Assembly: GCA_040954595.2 (NCBI GenBank)
Contig: CM082577.2
Span: 8,370,001 to 8,434,000, forward strand
Length of the DNA stretch: 64,000 bases
Reading direction: 5' to 3'
Origin: Balanoglossus misakiensis
Taxonomy: Eukaryota; Hemichordata
The translations under genes and the position numbers were made by a program. A model generated the notes under the pieces. It saw only the letters and a program-made list of their open reading frames with translations, did not search any database and was not told the origin of the DNA. Positions 1 to 13,900 of this stretch are shown piece after piece. Within the stretch, counting starts at the first letter, position 1. Each line of letters opens with the position of its first letter.

Positions 1-48
1 TTGCCACTGCCATTCTAGAAGACTTGAAAACAACTTTAGGACATCTAG

Positions 49-129
49 GACAAACACATAAAACGTTTGTTAAAAGGGGGAATTTTTGAGGGCGGTGAAT
101 TGTTGCTATGGAGACAGGCACAAAGCTGG
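49..129 (+). CDS. Possible penultimate exon of an unidentified gene
   Basis: An open frame begins after a stop at 46-48 and reads GGIFEGGELLLWRQAQSW up to a good GTAAGG donor at 130, phase 0. The acceptor is unclear (CTAG at 45-48 is weak), so the 5' edge is uncertain. It splices in frame to the candidate exon at 542. No family is recognised. Confidence 0.3.
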
Positions 130-541
130 GTAAGGTTGGACTATTGTCGATGTTGTTTGTGAATGGTGCGCACCATCGCTATCATGTGTCTTACAAGCAC
201 ATGTCATGATGCCTTTGAAAATCAATAAAAGGTTACCAAAGTAGTGAGGTCAGAATGAGCTTGCAATGGCCCCCAAAGAACTGCAGGTGGACTCCCTACC
301 ATACTGATCTTTTGTAAAAAAAAAATATTCGACCAACAGGGCGTTCTGTGGAATTTGGTCTAACTTGCAAATGACGTCACTGTTTTCAGCAGTGGTATTT
401 GCGTTTTTGAAACCACTTCTTGTTTGCTTCAGTTGACGTATGCACCTTGTCAAAAGGGGCATATTGAGTTAGTTTGAAGAGGCTTGCATTCAAACCAACT
501 GACTAATTTTCATGTGACTGTTTTTTTTGTTCTTTTTTCAG

Positions 542-592
542 CTCTCTCTGCAGATTGACAGCTTTGAGGGTGCATGGATGGAATTGGAGTAA
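542..592 (+). CDS. Possible terminal exon of an unidentified gene
   Basis: A strong acceptor (TTTTTTTTGTTCTTTTTTCAG type tract ending at 541) opens LSLQIDSFEGAWMELE followed by TAA at 590-592. An AATAAA lies at 735-740. An alternative reading uses GTAAGT at 589 as a donor and continues. Either way this looks like the tail of a plus-strand gene entering from the left. Protein family unknown. Confidence 0.35.
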   Translation, partial: LSLQIDSFEGAWMELE

Positions 593-3500
593 GTGTTGTA
601 GGCCAAATACCTGCATTGACAGTGGCCAGTCAGAGAGATGGATGGTGACAAGACCACAGTGGTCCGATAATAACGCACCAGTCTTGTAGTGTGCATTCCA
701 TTATACAGACATGCATGTACACAGAAATTTGAAAAATAAAAGACATTTTATTACATTTTAGTGACCGTACTATGTGACTAGCCACTAGGCAGTGGTATCC
801 AGGTGAAACTATACATGCTAACAAATCCAAGATGGCCGAGAATTTGAAACCTTTTATGGTCACTGCAGAGGGTAACTTTAGCTGTCAGTGAAGTGGGGCT
901 TGGTGAAACATTATCCCACCGGTGTGTGACATGACATCAACAGCGGAGTCCACCAGGGACCAAGTGCCATTTTCACATCGGTTAGGGAGCCCTCTTGCAG
1001 CAAGCAGTTTCAATTGAGACTGCTTGAATAGACGCTTTTTCGCCGTAAGGGTAATGATTAACATCCTTGCTACCCGCCAAAAGAAGGGAGAAAAAAATAT
1101 GACAAAACCATTCCGAATACCTGGGTAACTAGCAACACAAGAAAATAAAAACATGCGCTTCGAAATGTTTTGGATGTCGTAGACTGAAATTGTTCTAGTG
1201 CAAAGTCAATCAATCTGTCAGTGGTGAACAAGTGGTTTATAACGCGTGCTATTTGGTAAAGACCGTACCGTTAATGCGATGAACAGACCGTGAAAATCAG
1301 CGGGGTAAAAGACCGAGATAAGACCAAAACGAAACATACTTTGCGAGGTGTGCAAACCAAACGTGAGATTAATTTCAAAGTTGGCAAAACACTGCGGAGG
1401 AAAAGCCTGCTTAGCCCCGACGTACGTACTCGGGAGACGTTCCGTGGAGCGTGCATTGAAAAGGGCCTCGGCTTATTTGTAATCCCTTGTCGAGCTCCCG
1501 CTTTCAGCGTCAATTACAATCTGCGATAAGCGGGCACGCACGCGGCGACGGTTCAATCGGCCCGTGAATTCTAGACAGACAGATTAAAACGGGAGATAGG
1601 GCAACTACTGGTCTTGCAACTGAGCAACAACAAAAAACTCTGGGGACAAGCACTGAGCCCGTCTCCAGCAGCTCCTGGGAATGTCAACTCCGCTCGCTTT
1701 GCACCGTCTCCGTTGCATAACCTTCTAACCGTAACGGTACCGAAGTTGCCGGGAAAAAAATTGACGCCTTCTATATCGATCGGAAAAATTTGCATACTAT
1801 AGAGTGAAAAGCAGAGATTGATTTCACTGGAAAGGTTGCAAAAATAAGACCAAGTACAGCAGAGCGTCCTTCGACCCCAGAGTTTCCCAGCAAACTGCCC
1901 CCAACCTTGAACTATAATAACGAAATCATACCTGAGACGCCGATCGTTGTCTATTCATCAACGAACTGACCACAACTTTCCAGGTAAACACGCTGCTGTG
2001 TGCCATAATGTGTTACGTTCCATGAAAACTCCCAGTAATTAATAAAGAAGATGTTTTCGGCGAGATATCACACGGCAATCTTGAACTAACGTAACTCCTA
2101 TCATGTGCCGATAAGCTGGTATAAGGTTCCAACACAAACCGCGGCTTTGCTTGTTAGTTAAACATAACGTGATTAACAGTCGATAGACGTTTGGACAGCG
2201 CAGGTCTCGATAGCGTCATGACGACGCATAGAGGCGGGCAATTCAAAAAAAATTTCCCATGGCTTCCGCAAAATTGTCAGAACCTAGCGGTTTTTTAATA
2301 TTTAAAATGTGTGAGTCTTGAAAAAGCAAGCACGTAAAAATTGCATATTTCTGACCGTGAGTTAGTTGTTTTTTTAAAGATTTTTGTCCTGATCGTGTTG
2401 GCTGCAATCGAACTTTGGCTGGACAATCTATTCGTCCAGGTTACCGGCGCAGGGGCCAATTTTCACAATTTATGTCGGTTATCCATCAAAACGCAAAGAG
2501 CAAACAAACCAAGAAAACAACCCAGAGTTTATCAACAGACATTGCATCGCACAGGAGCGCTGATTTCAAACACGGCGAAAAAAAACGAAAAAAAAAATTA
2601 ACACGGTTTGAAAACTAAGAGTTCATAACCTGCAAACATTGGGTTGGACAGAAATATTTGCCAGGATTTTTGCAGACAGCGTTCTTACGTTGGACCCGAA
2701 GCATTATCGAGATACGGCAAGTCATTATCAGGCGGAGAGATTAATAGGTGCCCGGTGGACCGAACTGCGTTCACGCTAGTTGCATATGAAACCTTGCATA
2801 ACGCGGCGAACCATATGGCCGTAAACACTGTCCGCCGGTGTGCAAACCTTCACCCGTTGACACATTAGGCCCAATACACGCGTGTGAGGAGTTTGCCAAA
2901 CAATACACCGTGAAACACATTTGCCGTCCCCGATGCTATGCGCACGTCCGAAGTCTTGTGCAATGGATGCCGGGGACACATATCTGTACGTGGTGGCTGC
3001 GAAGCCGGAGAGAAAAAAAAATCAGAAACTCACCTTTAAAGCATTGACGGAACATATTTGTCGCGTCCACAGGTTATAATATGGTGTCGAGTGTGGGGTG
3101 GAGTGGAATTTTTCGACTGACAGTACCGCGTACACTTGGACTCATTTCTTAAGTTCCGTCATTTGATGTGGCTGTTCTCACCTCTGACAACATTTGGATA
3201 CCGAGTTTGAATCTCGCGCCCATTCTATTTAGTATTTCTGGCCCATGTCGTCATCGCAGTCACGTGATACAATAAAATACCTGAGTTGCCAAGGGAAGCC
3301 AGTCGTAGACCCCAGGCGATTCACCTCGCCGCAATGCATAATGGTGTGGGCGAACAATGGGGGCAGTTCCACACCCACATCACCTTGACAACTGTCCAAC
3401 ACGTCGTGACACGCACCGGCTACCTGTGTGCTCCTGCCACCGTATTGGCGGAAAACGGCACCAACATCGGGAACTGGCGCAAAGTTTGAAAATAAAATAT

Positions 3501-6500
3501 TCCACCTACCACGTGTGCAACGCTGTTATCAAAGTTGACTGCATGCGTGCACCCGTGAGGAACACTATACACGGCAGTCGCAACCACGTACGTACAAGTT
3601 GGGTGGAAATACTGTATTTGTCGCTATTGAAGTTACCCCTCGTGGATAGTCAGACAGAAAATTTAATATAATCTGGTCTGGTGCCAACGTGTGGACAGCC
3701 ATATGGTTAAACCACCTGTTGAATGTGCTTACATTTACTTCTATGTAGATTTGATGTCGTGGCACCACTTTTCCAATTTTTCTCATTCTAGAAATTATTG
3801 AGTCGATTTTTTTTTAGATATCCGACAATCCAGTGCGTGTCGTATTGTTTGGACAGTACGGTAACACGGGGGAGTTGCCTATAGTAGGCAAAGCAAAGCT
3901 TGGTGCCTGCGCCCGAACATTGACAAAGGAGTATTGAATAATTTATGGAGACTCACTTGACCCTGCTCTGCTGCCGCTTATTATTCTCTTGTTCAGAACG
4001 ATTGACGCTTTCGCCAGTTCAACCAAACAGGTGAATTAACACCCCTTTTTGAGGGGAAAACAGAAGAATAAAAATGATTTCGGTCTGTTTCGTGGCTGGG
4101 AACTGTGTCAGAGAAGCACAACGGTCGCGTTGGGTAAACTTACGCCTCCGTCCCTTTTTTGCATCAGTAATTACCGTGGCAGATGAAGAAAGCTAACTAA
4201 AAACAAACACTACTAACACAAACATTGTTTGTCGGTTCTGGTATGTCGTGTCGTGAGTAAACCGGGGAAGTATGTGGTTTTCGTTCTAAATCTGTCCATG
4301 ACAGGTACGAATAGAGTGACTGAAACTAAAAAGGCGATGGCCAACAAAAATTGTAACGAGGGACAATAATTTAAGAAGAACCCGGGCGTCCCGTTCTGCA
4401 GATTTTTTATTGCCACAGATATGTGTGTTCCCGCCCTTATAGAACCGACTCAACGGGTGCGGGGTACGTAAACCTGCAGGACAATCGTCCAACGGCGATT
4501 TCCGTACCCTGGAAGAGTCCAGAGTTTGATGATGTCATCTTCGGTTACTACCGTTAGATTACATGGTCACGATGGGGTCATTTCTTTGATAGGTCTACGT
4601 GCAACCCATCTAGTCATCAGTCTTGTTTTGAAGAGAGAGAAAAAAAAACATGCATTCCTGTGATCATCCCAGCCGATTGTTTGGACAGTTTGCGACCACA
4701 AAGTCCGGCATGTATCGGTGCATATTATATTATATCACAAACTGGAATGGCGATCGGACTCCCGGGTAGACCTGTGGAATCACGTGATGTGGAACGATGG
4801 GCAAAACATCATTCACCTGTTGGCATAACACCAAATCAGTCAATCGTCACGGAGATAACTCGTTCCCTGTCATGGATAACTTCCAAAATTGACTCATTCA
4901 GGTTCGCCGAAGTGTTTCGGGAAAAAAGAAAGCATTTGGCAAAATTTTAGATTAAATTTCGAGATACAATTTCAGGTGCGTTCTGCATATTTTGAAGTGG
5001 ATGCATGCATGCACTGGCACTTCACGGTCTGCGCAGAACTTCACTTGGTCGTTTGCAGTTTCAACAGAATTTGCTTTCAGGGCGGCGCATGGCCGGCAGC
5101 ACTTCTTTGCCGTCCCTGGCTCTGACGTCACGGGAGAATTCGGCAATTTGAAACCTTAGTCTATTATAATATGCTTTATCATATGAATAGGTACTTCACC
5201 GGGCCGTTTCTTCTGTGGTGCCGAGTCGCGCCGATACGACCAGCAGCGGCCGAAACAAGCGCCTTCCTCGCACCTCCCTGGCTGCAGACGAGACAAGTCG
5301 CCTGTTGCCAGTGAAAACGGTGACGTCTATTTACAGACGACCCTCTCTTTGTATACAGCGTCAAGCAAGCGATTAGCCACAAATTCCAAATTCGCACTTG
5401 CAGTTGCAAGCATTTTAATTGGTGTAAAATTTGCTCATGATAGACGCGAGACGAATTAACCCCGCCATATGCACTGCACATAGGCTCGCGGCCCATACTT
5501 CTGGCAGCTCTACCCTATGTGAACAAGGACAATGATATCCTTTCAAAGCAAGTTTATCTACAAACATATTGAACTATACATATCCATGACTGGTTTTCCC
5601 AGGGGCTCCGAGTTTCTAAGTCGAGAAATGTATGCATCTGACGTTCTTTCCCAGCCGGACACTGGTGAAACTGTCATTTGCAGAGCGATGAAAATAAATG
5701 TGTTTGAATACAAATGTTAAGGAACCGTTCCCGGTTGCTAAGCTAGAAGCGATACAAAGACGGGACGGTATAGATGTGTCTATCTGACAGTAAATTATGC
5801 GGGAAGACCCCGATAAATCGGTCAAGGTTTGCTCCTGTTTATGATGCGCAGTGAAAGGGAGGGGCGATGGTTTGAGCATGTCCCACTGAAAAGCCTGAAC
5901 AAACGTCGATTTATCTACACACGTGGATGGACTGGGTGAATAGTTAACGGTTAGGGCTTGAATGGCGCATAGTGTGGGAAAGAAGACACAGAAAACGTTT
6001 GGCCTTGTTTCGGCTTCATTTATTTTTTGATTGATAATTGTAGCTAGATAAAATCTTCCCTGACGTCTTCTACAAACCGATGCTCGCCACGGCAACGGGC
6101 CACAAAGGCGTATCAAAGAAGCGATTCGATTTAATATACAATATATATACATAATGTCACGTTGGTGGTAGCTGGACCGTCCTTTGAAGGTTGGTTGCAC
6201 AGTTCCTTTTGCTTCTTAACCTCAAACATAAAAAGCCTGCGTAAATATTTACGACGGTTCCCAGTAGAGCTTGACAGAAAAGTCGCACGCCCTGTCAACT
6301 AACGGTGCGGTGCGTCCATCAAGCACCAAGACACCGTTATAGGCCTACACTATACCAGTGATGAGACGTCGGGCGTTATCTCTTTGGAGAGAGCGAGTGA
6401 TTCATAAACGCGGCGTTATTCACATGATCGGTCGCAAATAAACCATAAACCCTTTCCATTCATCATGCTCGTTCAGACATTTAATTAAAAACTATATATC

Positions 6501-6825
6501 ATACATAATTGTCCTCGATTATTCTTGCAGTTCGGGCGCCGACTTTGGGAACGTGCGCCGTTTTCGGCTCTTCGTTTCACGTCGATCCCGGATACCTCTT
6601 CCCACAGTGCAATTTGGACGCAGGCGGGGGGTAGGGGTGGAACCAGACTCTCTTTCTGTTCTGGTGAATCCCAACCACAGTCCCTCTATCAGAGAGGGAC
6701 TGTCATCCCAACCAAGCCCACTATCACGACTTAATCGATATCCAATTCATCGCTAAAACGGACTCGAAGTTTTATCGACCACTTTATGTCCTGCGCCGTA
6801 TCCACACAAGGCCACCCCAATAAAC
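593..6825. other. Intergenic region without a recognised gene
   Basis: About 6.2 kb, visibly richer in CpG than the gene introns (for example 1260-1560 and 2640-3000). It contains many short ORFs. The longest, 194 codons on the minus strand at 6200-5616, resembles no family I know. TCACGTGA occurs at 3261 and 4791. Part of it may be FLCN 3' UTR or an undetected regulatory region. Confidence 0.55.
735..740 (+). promoter_or_regulatory. Candidate poly(A) signal of the left-edge gene
   Basis: AATAAA 143 nt after the candidate stop codon at 590-592. It supports that exon being terminal, but the hexamer is common in AT-rich DNA. Confidence 0.25.
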
Positions 6826-6831
6826 TTTATT
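6826..6831 (-). promoter_or_regulatory. FLCN: Candidate FLCN poly(A) signal
   Basis: Perfect AATAAA on the minus strand just past the FLCN stop codon. This would give an unusually short 3' UTR of roughly 40 nt. Further AATAAA copies exist downstream, so the true end is not settled. Confidence 0.4.
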
Positions 6832-6845
6832 CCCCCCTCCCCTAT

Positions 6846-7041
6846 TCACACAGCGCTGGGCGAAGTGGATTCTAACGACGACGTCAACAGATGAGACCGG
6901 TGCTGGGCGCTGAGTCCCGTAATCCAAAATTTCAGCATCTGTTCGTCTTCTTCTTTCGCCCCCAACACCTTCAGCAGACGATCGGTGTCCTCTTTGCTGG
7001 CGGTGCCGGCTTTCGAGAACTTGAACAACACTTTCACCTTA
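6846..7041 (-). CDS. FLCN: FLCN coding exon 8 (terminal)
   Basis: Completes Asn509 and runs to residue 573, with TGA at 6848-6846. It encodes [39 protein letters not shown] and [15 protein letters not shown], matching the folliculin C-terminus ([10 protein letters not shown]...LLKFWMTGLS). The acceptor is CCACAG. A minus-strand AATAAA follows 15 nt after the stop codon. Confidence 0.96.
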
Positions 7042-10000
7042 CTGTGGATACAACAAAACAAGCAGAGTTTAGTTAAAATAATCGACTGATTCTCTCGGGG
7101 TTCATTGAAGCTTAATTTTACTAGCCTCGTTTCTTTACTACCAATGGTCCGTTTTACTGCTGTTCTTCACAGTACAATATGGTTTAGAGAAGTTTACGAG
7201 AGCAGTCTGCCGACCGAACGCAGCCCGCCCTTTGATTTTAAAGCGCCGAATCAAACTGCAATAACAATTCAACAGATACAACCCCCACTCAGGGATTACA
7301 ACCTATCCTTCCTTTCTTATTTTATTTCTGTCTGACTGAAAGATGACATTAGCTACAATTTTATTGCACCTGTTTGCGCATAATAAACCGGACCATGCAA
7401 ACGATATCCATCGACCGAGCTGAGGACAAAAGTTTTTCGTTAATCGGAACTCGCTCGCTCTTTGAAGAAGCCGACAGTCTTCCGAATGGGTTTATAGTCC
7501 TTTTTGTTCTTTACAGCCAGGGTTAACACACTAATTGGTTACAAATAGAGTTCAATTCTGTGCCGTGGCCCTAAGCAGCCCCCTGGGACGTCTCTTCTTT
7601 TAAGACCCAATTCCGAATTTCTAACACCCGGGCACTAATATCTGATGGTGATGATTTTAATGCACATTTCAAAGTCTTTACAACACCCCGCATTAAAAGA
7701 CGGTACTGTATGAAGTTTTGCGAGTATCTGACGAAACTCCCCTTTACGAGATTCGAACATTATTTTATGTGAAGTTCAATTTTGTCTGAATGTTTTATTG
7801 TTCGCCACCGCTTAAAGCAGATGATTTTAATTCGGCTCCAAGCGGCATATAGATCGCACAGGCCAAACCACCCGTGGCATTTCAACATTACACGGTGTCG
7901 CAAAGTAGCTAGCCGTCTTAATCCCGTTAAAGGTACCGACGCGGCCCCTGTGTTATTACGGTTAAACCCGGACACTTCAACACGGACATCGCATCAAAAC
8001 ACAAGTGATCCCCTCTCGAACAACCGGCGATTACGCCAAATAACCCAACGACCGCCACATATGCATAGTTTCCTCAAATTTAATCAAATCGGGATTTAGA
8101 AAGACAGGGAAGGCTTTTCAGGCGCTGGATTTAGAAACGCCGGTTAAAATTGAAAAATACCTCTTTGCTAAACAACGAAAAACTAGCATGCCTTACTAGA
8201 AACCAATCTTTGGCCGGGTGGCTACATTATTTTTCACTTAAAAATGGACGGACCAAAAAAGAACATTTTCCGAAATACAGAGAATGATTTTTACTTCTCC
8301 TGAAAGACATTCAAGTAGTCCGACAGGCGATCTAAAGTTATTATGACTGAAACTGCGGATGACTATATAAATACTACAGAACATGACATAGTATAAGAAA
8401 TTAAAAAAGAAATATCAAATACCACATTTCATGTCGAAAATCGAAACAAAAATACTGGGTACACACCATATGGCGAAATACAGTTTTGTGCTGAAGAAAC
8501 TGTTCACACCTATTTTTTTTCAATATTTATTTCATACAGTGGAATACAGTTTTATGCTAAAGAGGTGGCTTTCTTCTCCAACTGTTCACGTTTCCATAGT
8601 GACAATCAGGCCTTACGTATTGGGTCACTTGACATGTACTCTATCACCGTGGCAACATGCGAGAAGTTCCACGCCGGTTTTGAAGTGGAGAGAATTAAAG
8701 GCTTCGGGTAGCCAAAAAGCAAGTTTGTTTTTAGAATGGTCCCACTGCGTAGATACTCTGGATTTTAATATCGTGTAACTCCATCAAATGTAATGCTATG
8801 GTAATCCAAGTAGGGCTCAGTGGGACGGACACGTCAGTCTTGGGACCGAAATGGTCGGAACGTGCGGCATATTTACACAGGTGGTCCCGGACAATTTTTT
8901 TCCCCTCGTCACCGGACACAAGTATCACTACCTGCCATCTTACCTGCCACTATCTCAAGTCTTTCCATATGTGGAAAACACAACCTGGATTAACAATTTA
9001 CCAACACACAGCTCATTAATTGATAGACTCCCAAAGCCTATGAGCTTTTACACACAATTTTACTGATGATTTTTTTCACATTATGATAAGAATCATGAAC
9101 GATAAAGATTGGCTTCCTGCAAACCCGATAAAAATTGACACAATTCTGAAATTATGACATGTGGCAGAGACACGCCCCAGCTTATAAATTCTGATATAAT
9201 ACAGATAGGATATTCGCCCTGTTTACTTTATATTACAAGGAATATGTATAGTTTTTAATAAAAAATTGCAATAAATCATTAGGCAACTGTTTTGCGCGCG
9301 GCTTAGATTCTGTATGGCATTGCTGAGTGTGCAGTCAATACCAGAGCAAATCCTAAATCCTACGATTTATTTCACTTTTCATGTTCGAGTGCGGACAATA
9401 GTTGAATATTCCTTGGTACAGAGAGATAGGCATGGCCATAATTTCTCATCAGAACTGACATTCATTCACCGACAAAATGAGCAAAGTGCTGAGCATATGT
9501 ACGCCATATAAGTCTACTCTGACTTTAATTCTAATTCTGTAGTCACCATGTAGCGGAGGTTTCACACATTAAAAAAAAAAACACTGGCATTTTTTCCGTG
9601 ACAGGTGTGTGTTTATGGACATTCCACTACTTCCAAACGGCTGAACATCCACTGCCGGTGTCATTCCCAGCGTCAATGTGGATTCTATCGGACACTTAAG
9701 GAATGCCGGATCCACGTTCCCACCTTGCGAAAAATCAACAAACACGGAAGTGCTGATTTTATCATAAATATCACACACCACACACACTCCCAACAACAAC
9801 ACAACACAGTTCAGTGTGTCAATATTATAAAACCATTTTCATGCTACAGATGTTTTCCACACCATGCACCTGAATCGAGCAAACTTGCCAATTGTGGAAT
9901 TTTTGTCGGTAGTATTTAGGGAACCCGTGGAGGACAACACAACAATTATAATACTGGCTGACTTGCATCCTGGAACTCGCACATTTTTGATCCGAGTTTT

Positions 10001-10925
10001 TAATTAAATTTTTCAGATCTGGATTTTATCTACCAGATCTGATGTGTGTTTAGCCTTACACAGAATATGAACAGGTGTGTGTGTGTGTGTGTGTGTGTAA
10101 ATGCCGGGATGAAATATTTCCTGTGATGGATGAAGTGGGGAGATATGCAGGGAGCTATTTGCTCCATTAAAACAGGATATTTACTTTATTGAAAAGACTG
10201 CAGAATATAAAAAATATCTTAGCACCGATAAAATCTTAATTCAACAGTCATGTCATGCTATTTGAAATTTAGTGAATATTTCACATGATGCAGTCAAAAT
10301 AAATAACTGAAGAGCACGGAATGTTTAATATCATTTTTTATGTGTCCTGAAATAAATGATTTATAGAGCAAAAGAATAAAAAAAAAACATGATGCAAAAA
10401 TTTTAAAAAACATGTGCTGCTCTTAAAATTCAAAATAATCAAGGGCAATTTCACAGTAGGAAACTCAAAGTTAACCCATCTGGAAAAAAAGACAATCATC
10501 TCTTGTACCGTCATGTCACTCAAGTTTGGAACAAAATGTGAGTGTGATTTCATTTATACATCAAGTTTTATTAATTGTATTTCATCTCTGAACCGTCGCC
10601 AACATATTATAACCCCATGGTATTAGATCGGTCGAGTTGTCAAGACTGAAAAGTCTGTCACATGACTTAGCAATCAACAGGTTGTGAGGATCGACCACTA
10701 CACTCTATACTTACTTCATCCATTCTTCTTTCAACGCCACCAAGAATGCATGGACAACTGATTCGGTCAGGCTGTGATTGGACAATGCCAGGTCTATTCT
10801 GCATAATATGGCTGGAGCTGAAACACAAACAAACACACACATTGCATCATTTGCATAAAATGTCAGTTAGGATTTCGAATTTGAACTTGAACTCATTGTA
10901 AGTTCACCAGCACACTTGAAGCTGG

Positions 10926-10958
<33 letters not shown>

Positions 10959-13900
10959 GGGGTCTTCTCCACTTTTAGTTTACCATGACTATTAATTTAT
11001 GTAATAGTCATTTTTGAATCAACTTTTTGAAGAAAATTTTCATGTAAAAAGATTTCTGCTTCCCATCCCATCTAACACCAAAATTGCTACTGAGAAGGAA
11101 TTAAACTTAATCATGAGTCACTTTTGAACAAACTGAATTTACAACCACTAGTCGTAGATAGAAACATTTGTCCACGCATCTTGATATTTTGGCAGTTCAA
11201 AAAATATAACACTGGTTTAAAATATAGAAGAAGATCCCAGAATTCATGTTGCTGCTGCTGTGCCTCTACTTTACAGAACTTCCATTCTTGGCTACTTTGC
11301 AACTTGTAGAAGCGACTAAATCCACGAGGAGGACGGAGAACTTGTGCAAATAAAAACAGATTATCAGTTACAAAGACAATCTGAGAGCATCACCCAAGAA
11401 AAGGCTACAGTTTACTTTTTAGATTCGACGGCGTTAATAGTTGGTCGCTCAGAAAGGACGCACTTAGCAGAAGGTCACTGAAAGAAAAGATGGATTGCAA
11501 ATGCAACACGCAATTGTTACAATGAAAGATGGGAGCTGTGTGTATACTGATCGTGGAAGGGGGGGGGGGGTTAGCGAGAAACTGTTTGTATTGATGGAAA
11601 AATAATCCGGGATAAAGGCAGGTAGGCAGCGAAACAATTGGACAGCTATGGACTTAACCTTGCTGTGAAAACAAATGTATAGATGAAGCTTTTCCCATCC
11701 ATTCATTGTCAGTTTCTCAAGGGTTATATGAAAAGTACGGTACTTAGCGCAGAGCAGCTCTGTGAGTTGTGTACTTTTTCTCTGTGTGTGTTTTTTTAAT
11801 CTTTCTCGCTTGGAGGAAACTTTGACAAGTTCATATTATTGTTTTGCTATCCCATGTTGAAGCAAAACACCATTGGAGTGATCTAGTTTCTATTGACTCA
11901 AGTCTCTATTATCAAGGGAGGACACACCCACCATACTGCAGAGAGCCAGGTTTAATAAAAATGTAGATAATGGCGGGCCGTGAAAAATGGAATTATGACA
12001 AATTTGTGTGGAATTCTCTGTCCCCGACAGCGAGCAAATATTAAGGGAGCTGTATTTAAACAAAGGGATGTGGGAATGGTTTTCACAATGGGTAAATATA
12101 GCTGTTCGGAAAATCACAGTAAGGTAAACAATCTCTTGATTTTTTTTTTCTGGACAATTACCTTGTTCATAAACCAGGTATCCAGGGGTGTATAAATGCT
12201 GACAGTGTGTTGTGCGGCGTGTGAATGGTGCGCTCAAACAAAGTTCCACAAAAAAAAATAGATTTACTCATGAAAGGCTGGGCGGCAAACGTGCGGTAGG
12301 ACTCAACACACACTGTGTGCAACGCGGTGAAAAGGGAAAATTCTTGAAGTCTCACAACCCCGAAACCCGAACAACAAAATGCTTTGAAAGTGACCTGTCA
12401 CTGTCAAACCCTGCAACCCAACAAAGCTGACGAGTTTCAGGAATTTCAGGACGATGTCTTGTACTGTAGTGACCTATACGCAAAGCAACATTACTGAATC
12501 GTATCTATGGCTGATTTCGTTTCAAACGTGTATCTCTTTCCTCTGCACCTAGAGTTGACATAGACCCTCTTTTTGTTGTGTCTCTGCCAAAGACAACAAT
12601 AATTTGTGTTTCTATTAGCAAGCCTCTCATTAAGCCTCGAAATCAATGGAGCAGGTGTGAAAGTGTTCAGTTTTATGAGCCTGGTGGACAATTGCCGATA
12701 TGCATAACATTTGCATGAGACTTAGAATGAATAACTTTGTTCAAAGTCTGCCTTAATGCCCAGCCAGGACAACTTGCAAATGCTGGACATGATCTCAAAC
12801 TACGTCAAAGGCCGCTCCACAACTTGAACTACACACGTAATAAAAAACACACCCCACTTTTTAATTTGACTGGGGTGTCCTTCAGAAGTCAGCGCTGTCT
12901 TGTAAAGTTTATCCTTGGGAAACTTCACAAGCTGTGAGAAAATGGACTTGGACAAAGTTAGGATAGACATGTGACCAGACTCAGTGTCCTTTACGGGCTG
13001 CAGTTTTAATATTAACTCCATCCTGTCTTTGTGAAGCGGACAGCGTCGATTGTTTGAAGCCAGTCAGGGGTACAACCTACACTTATAGTGGATTCAATTC
13101 TGATTTTTATTCCCTGGGTGTGTATACGCACCGACCAAGGTCTTTTACTCAAACTTGACTGAACAGTGCGTGATAACATCCTGGCTATACTGCGATAAAA
13201 TTTTACACTTTTTTTCCGTATTTCGCTCCATTGCTATACCTCTGTGCAGTGTTTCCATGGAAAGGGCAGTAACCTTCCTTTTGTGGAACGGATAGGCCAT
13301 AATCTTCCACATTAATGATGTGCCTGTGGCAACAGAGACTCACTTCTGTATGGAGCGGCTCTCTCCCTCTCTGGCCGGGACCGACAGCTCATGTCCATGT
13401 CAGCACAATAGCCAATACCTGCGTCATGAAAGACATCGGCCCGGGGGCCTGCTGAAAACTGAACTGCAATTGTCAAAGGCACCCAGCAGTCTGACCTGTT
13501 GACCTATCAACTCCCTCGGCAAGAAAGTTCCCAACACTGCCGATATCAATCACACAGTTTTCGTAGAGACAAAAGCTAAAAAAAAAAAAACTGGACCGGC
13601 CAGGTCTATTGTTTTTGACACCTGAGCAATTAATAGCAGCCAGGCAGGCACTGGGGGTCTCGACCAGACAAAATATCGCATTAAACTGTCTGTTTTCTTT
13701 ACCAATTATGGAAGCATTATTACAGAAAAGGTTTGGAAAATCAACTGTTGACACTCTCAAGGAGCCACCGTGGATTTCCCAGCGCGAACCTTTGACTGAT
13801 TAGCCTGCTTGGTGCCATTCGGTTTGGCCCGTCTGAAGGGAAACTACTTTAAGATAATTGCGGGGAGGTTGACACTCTTTTTCAGCTCTAAAGACAAAAC

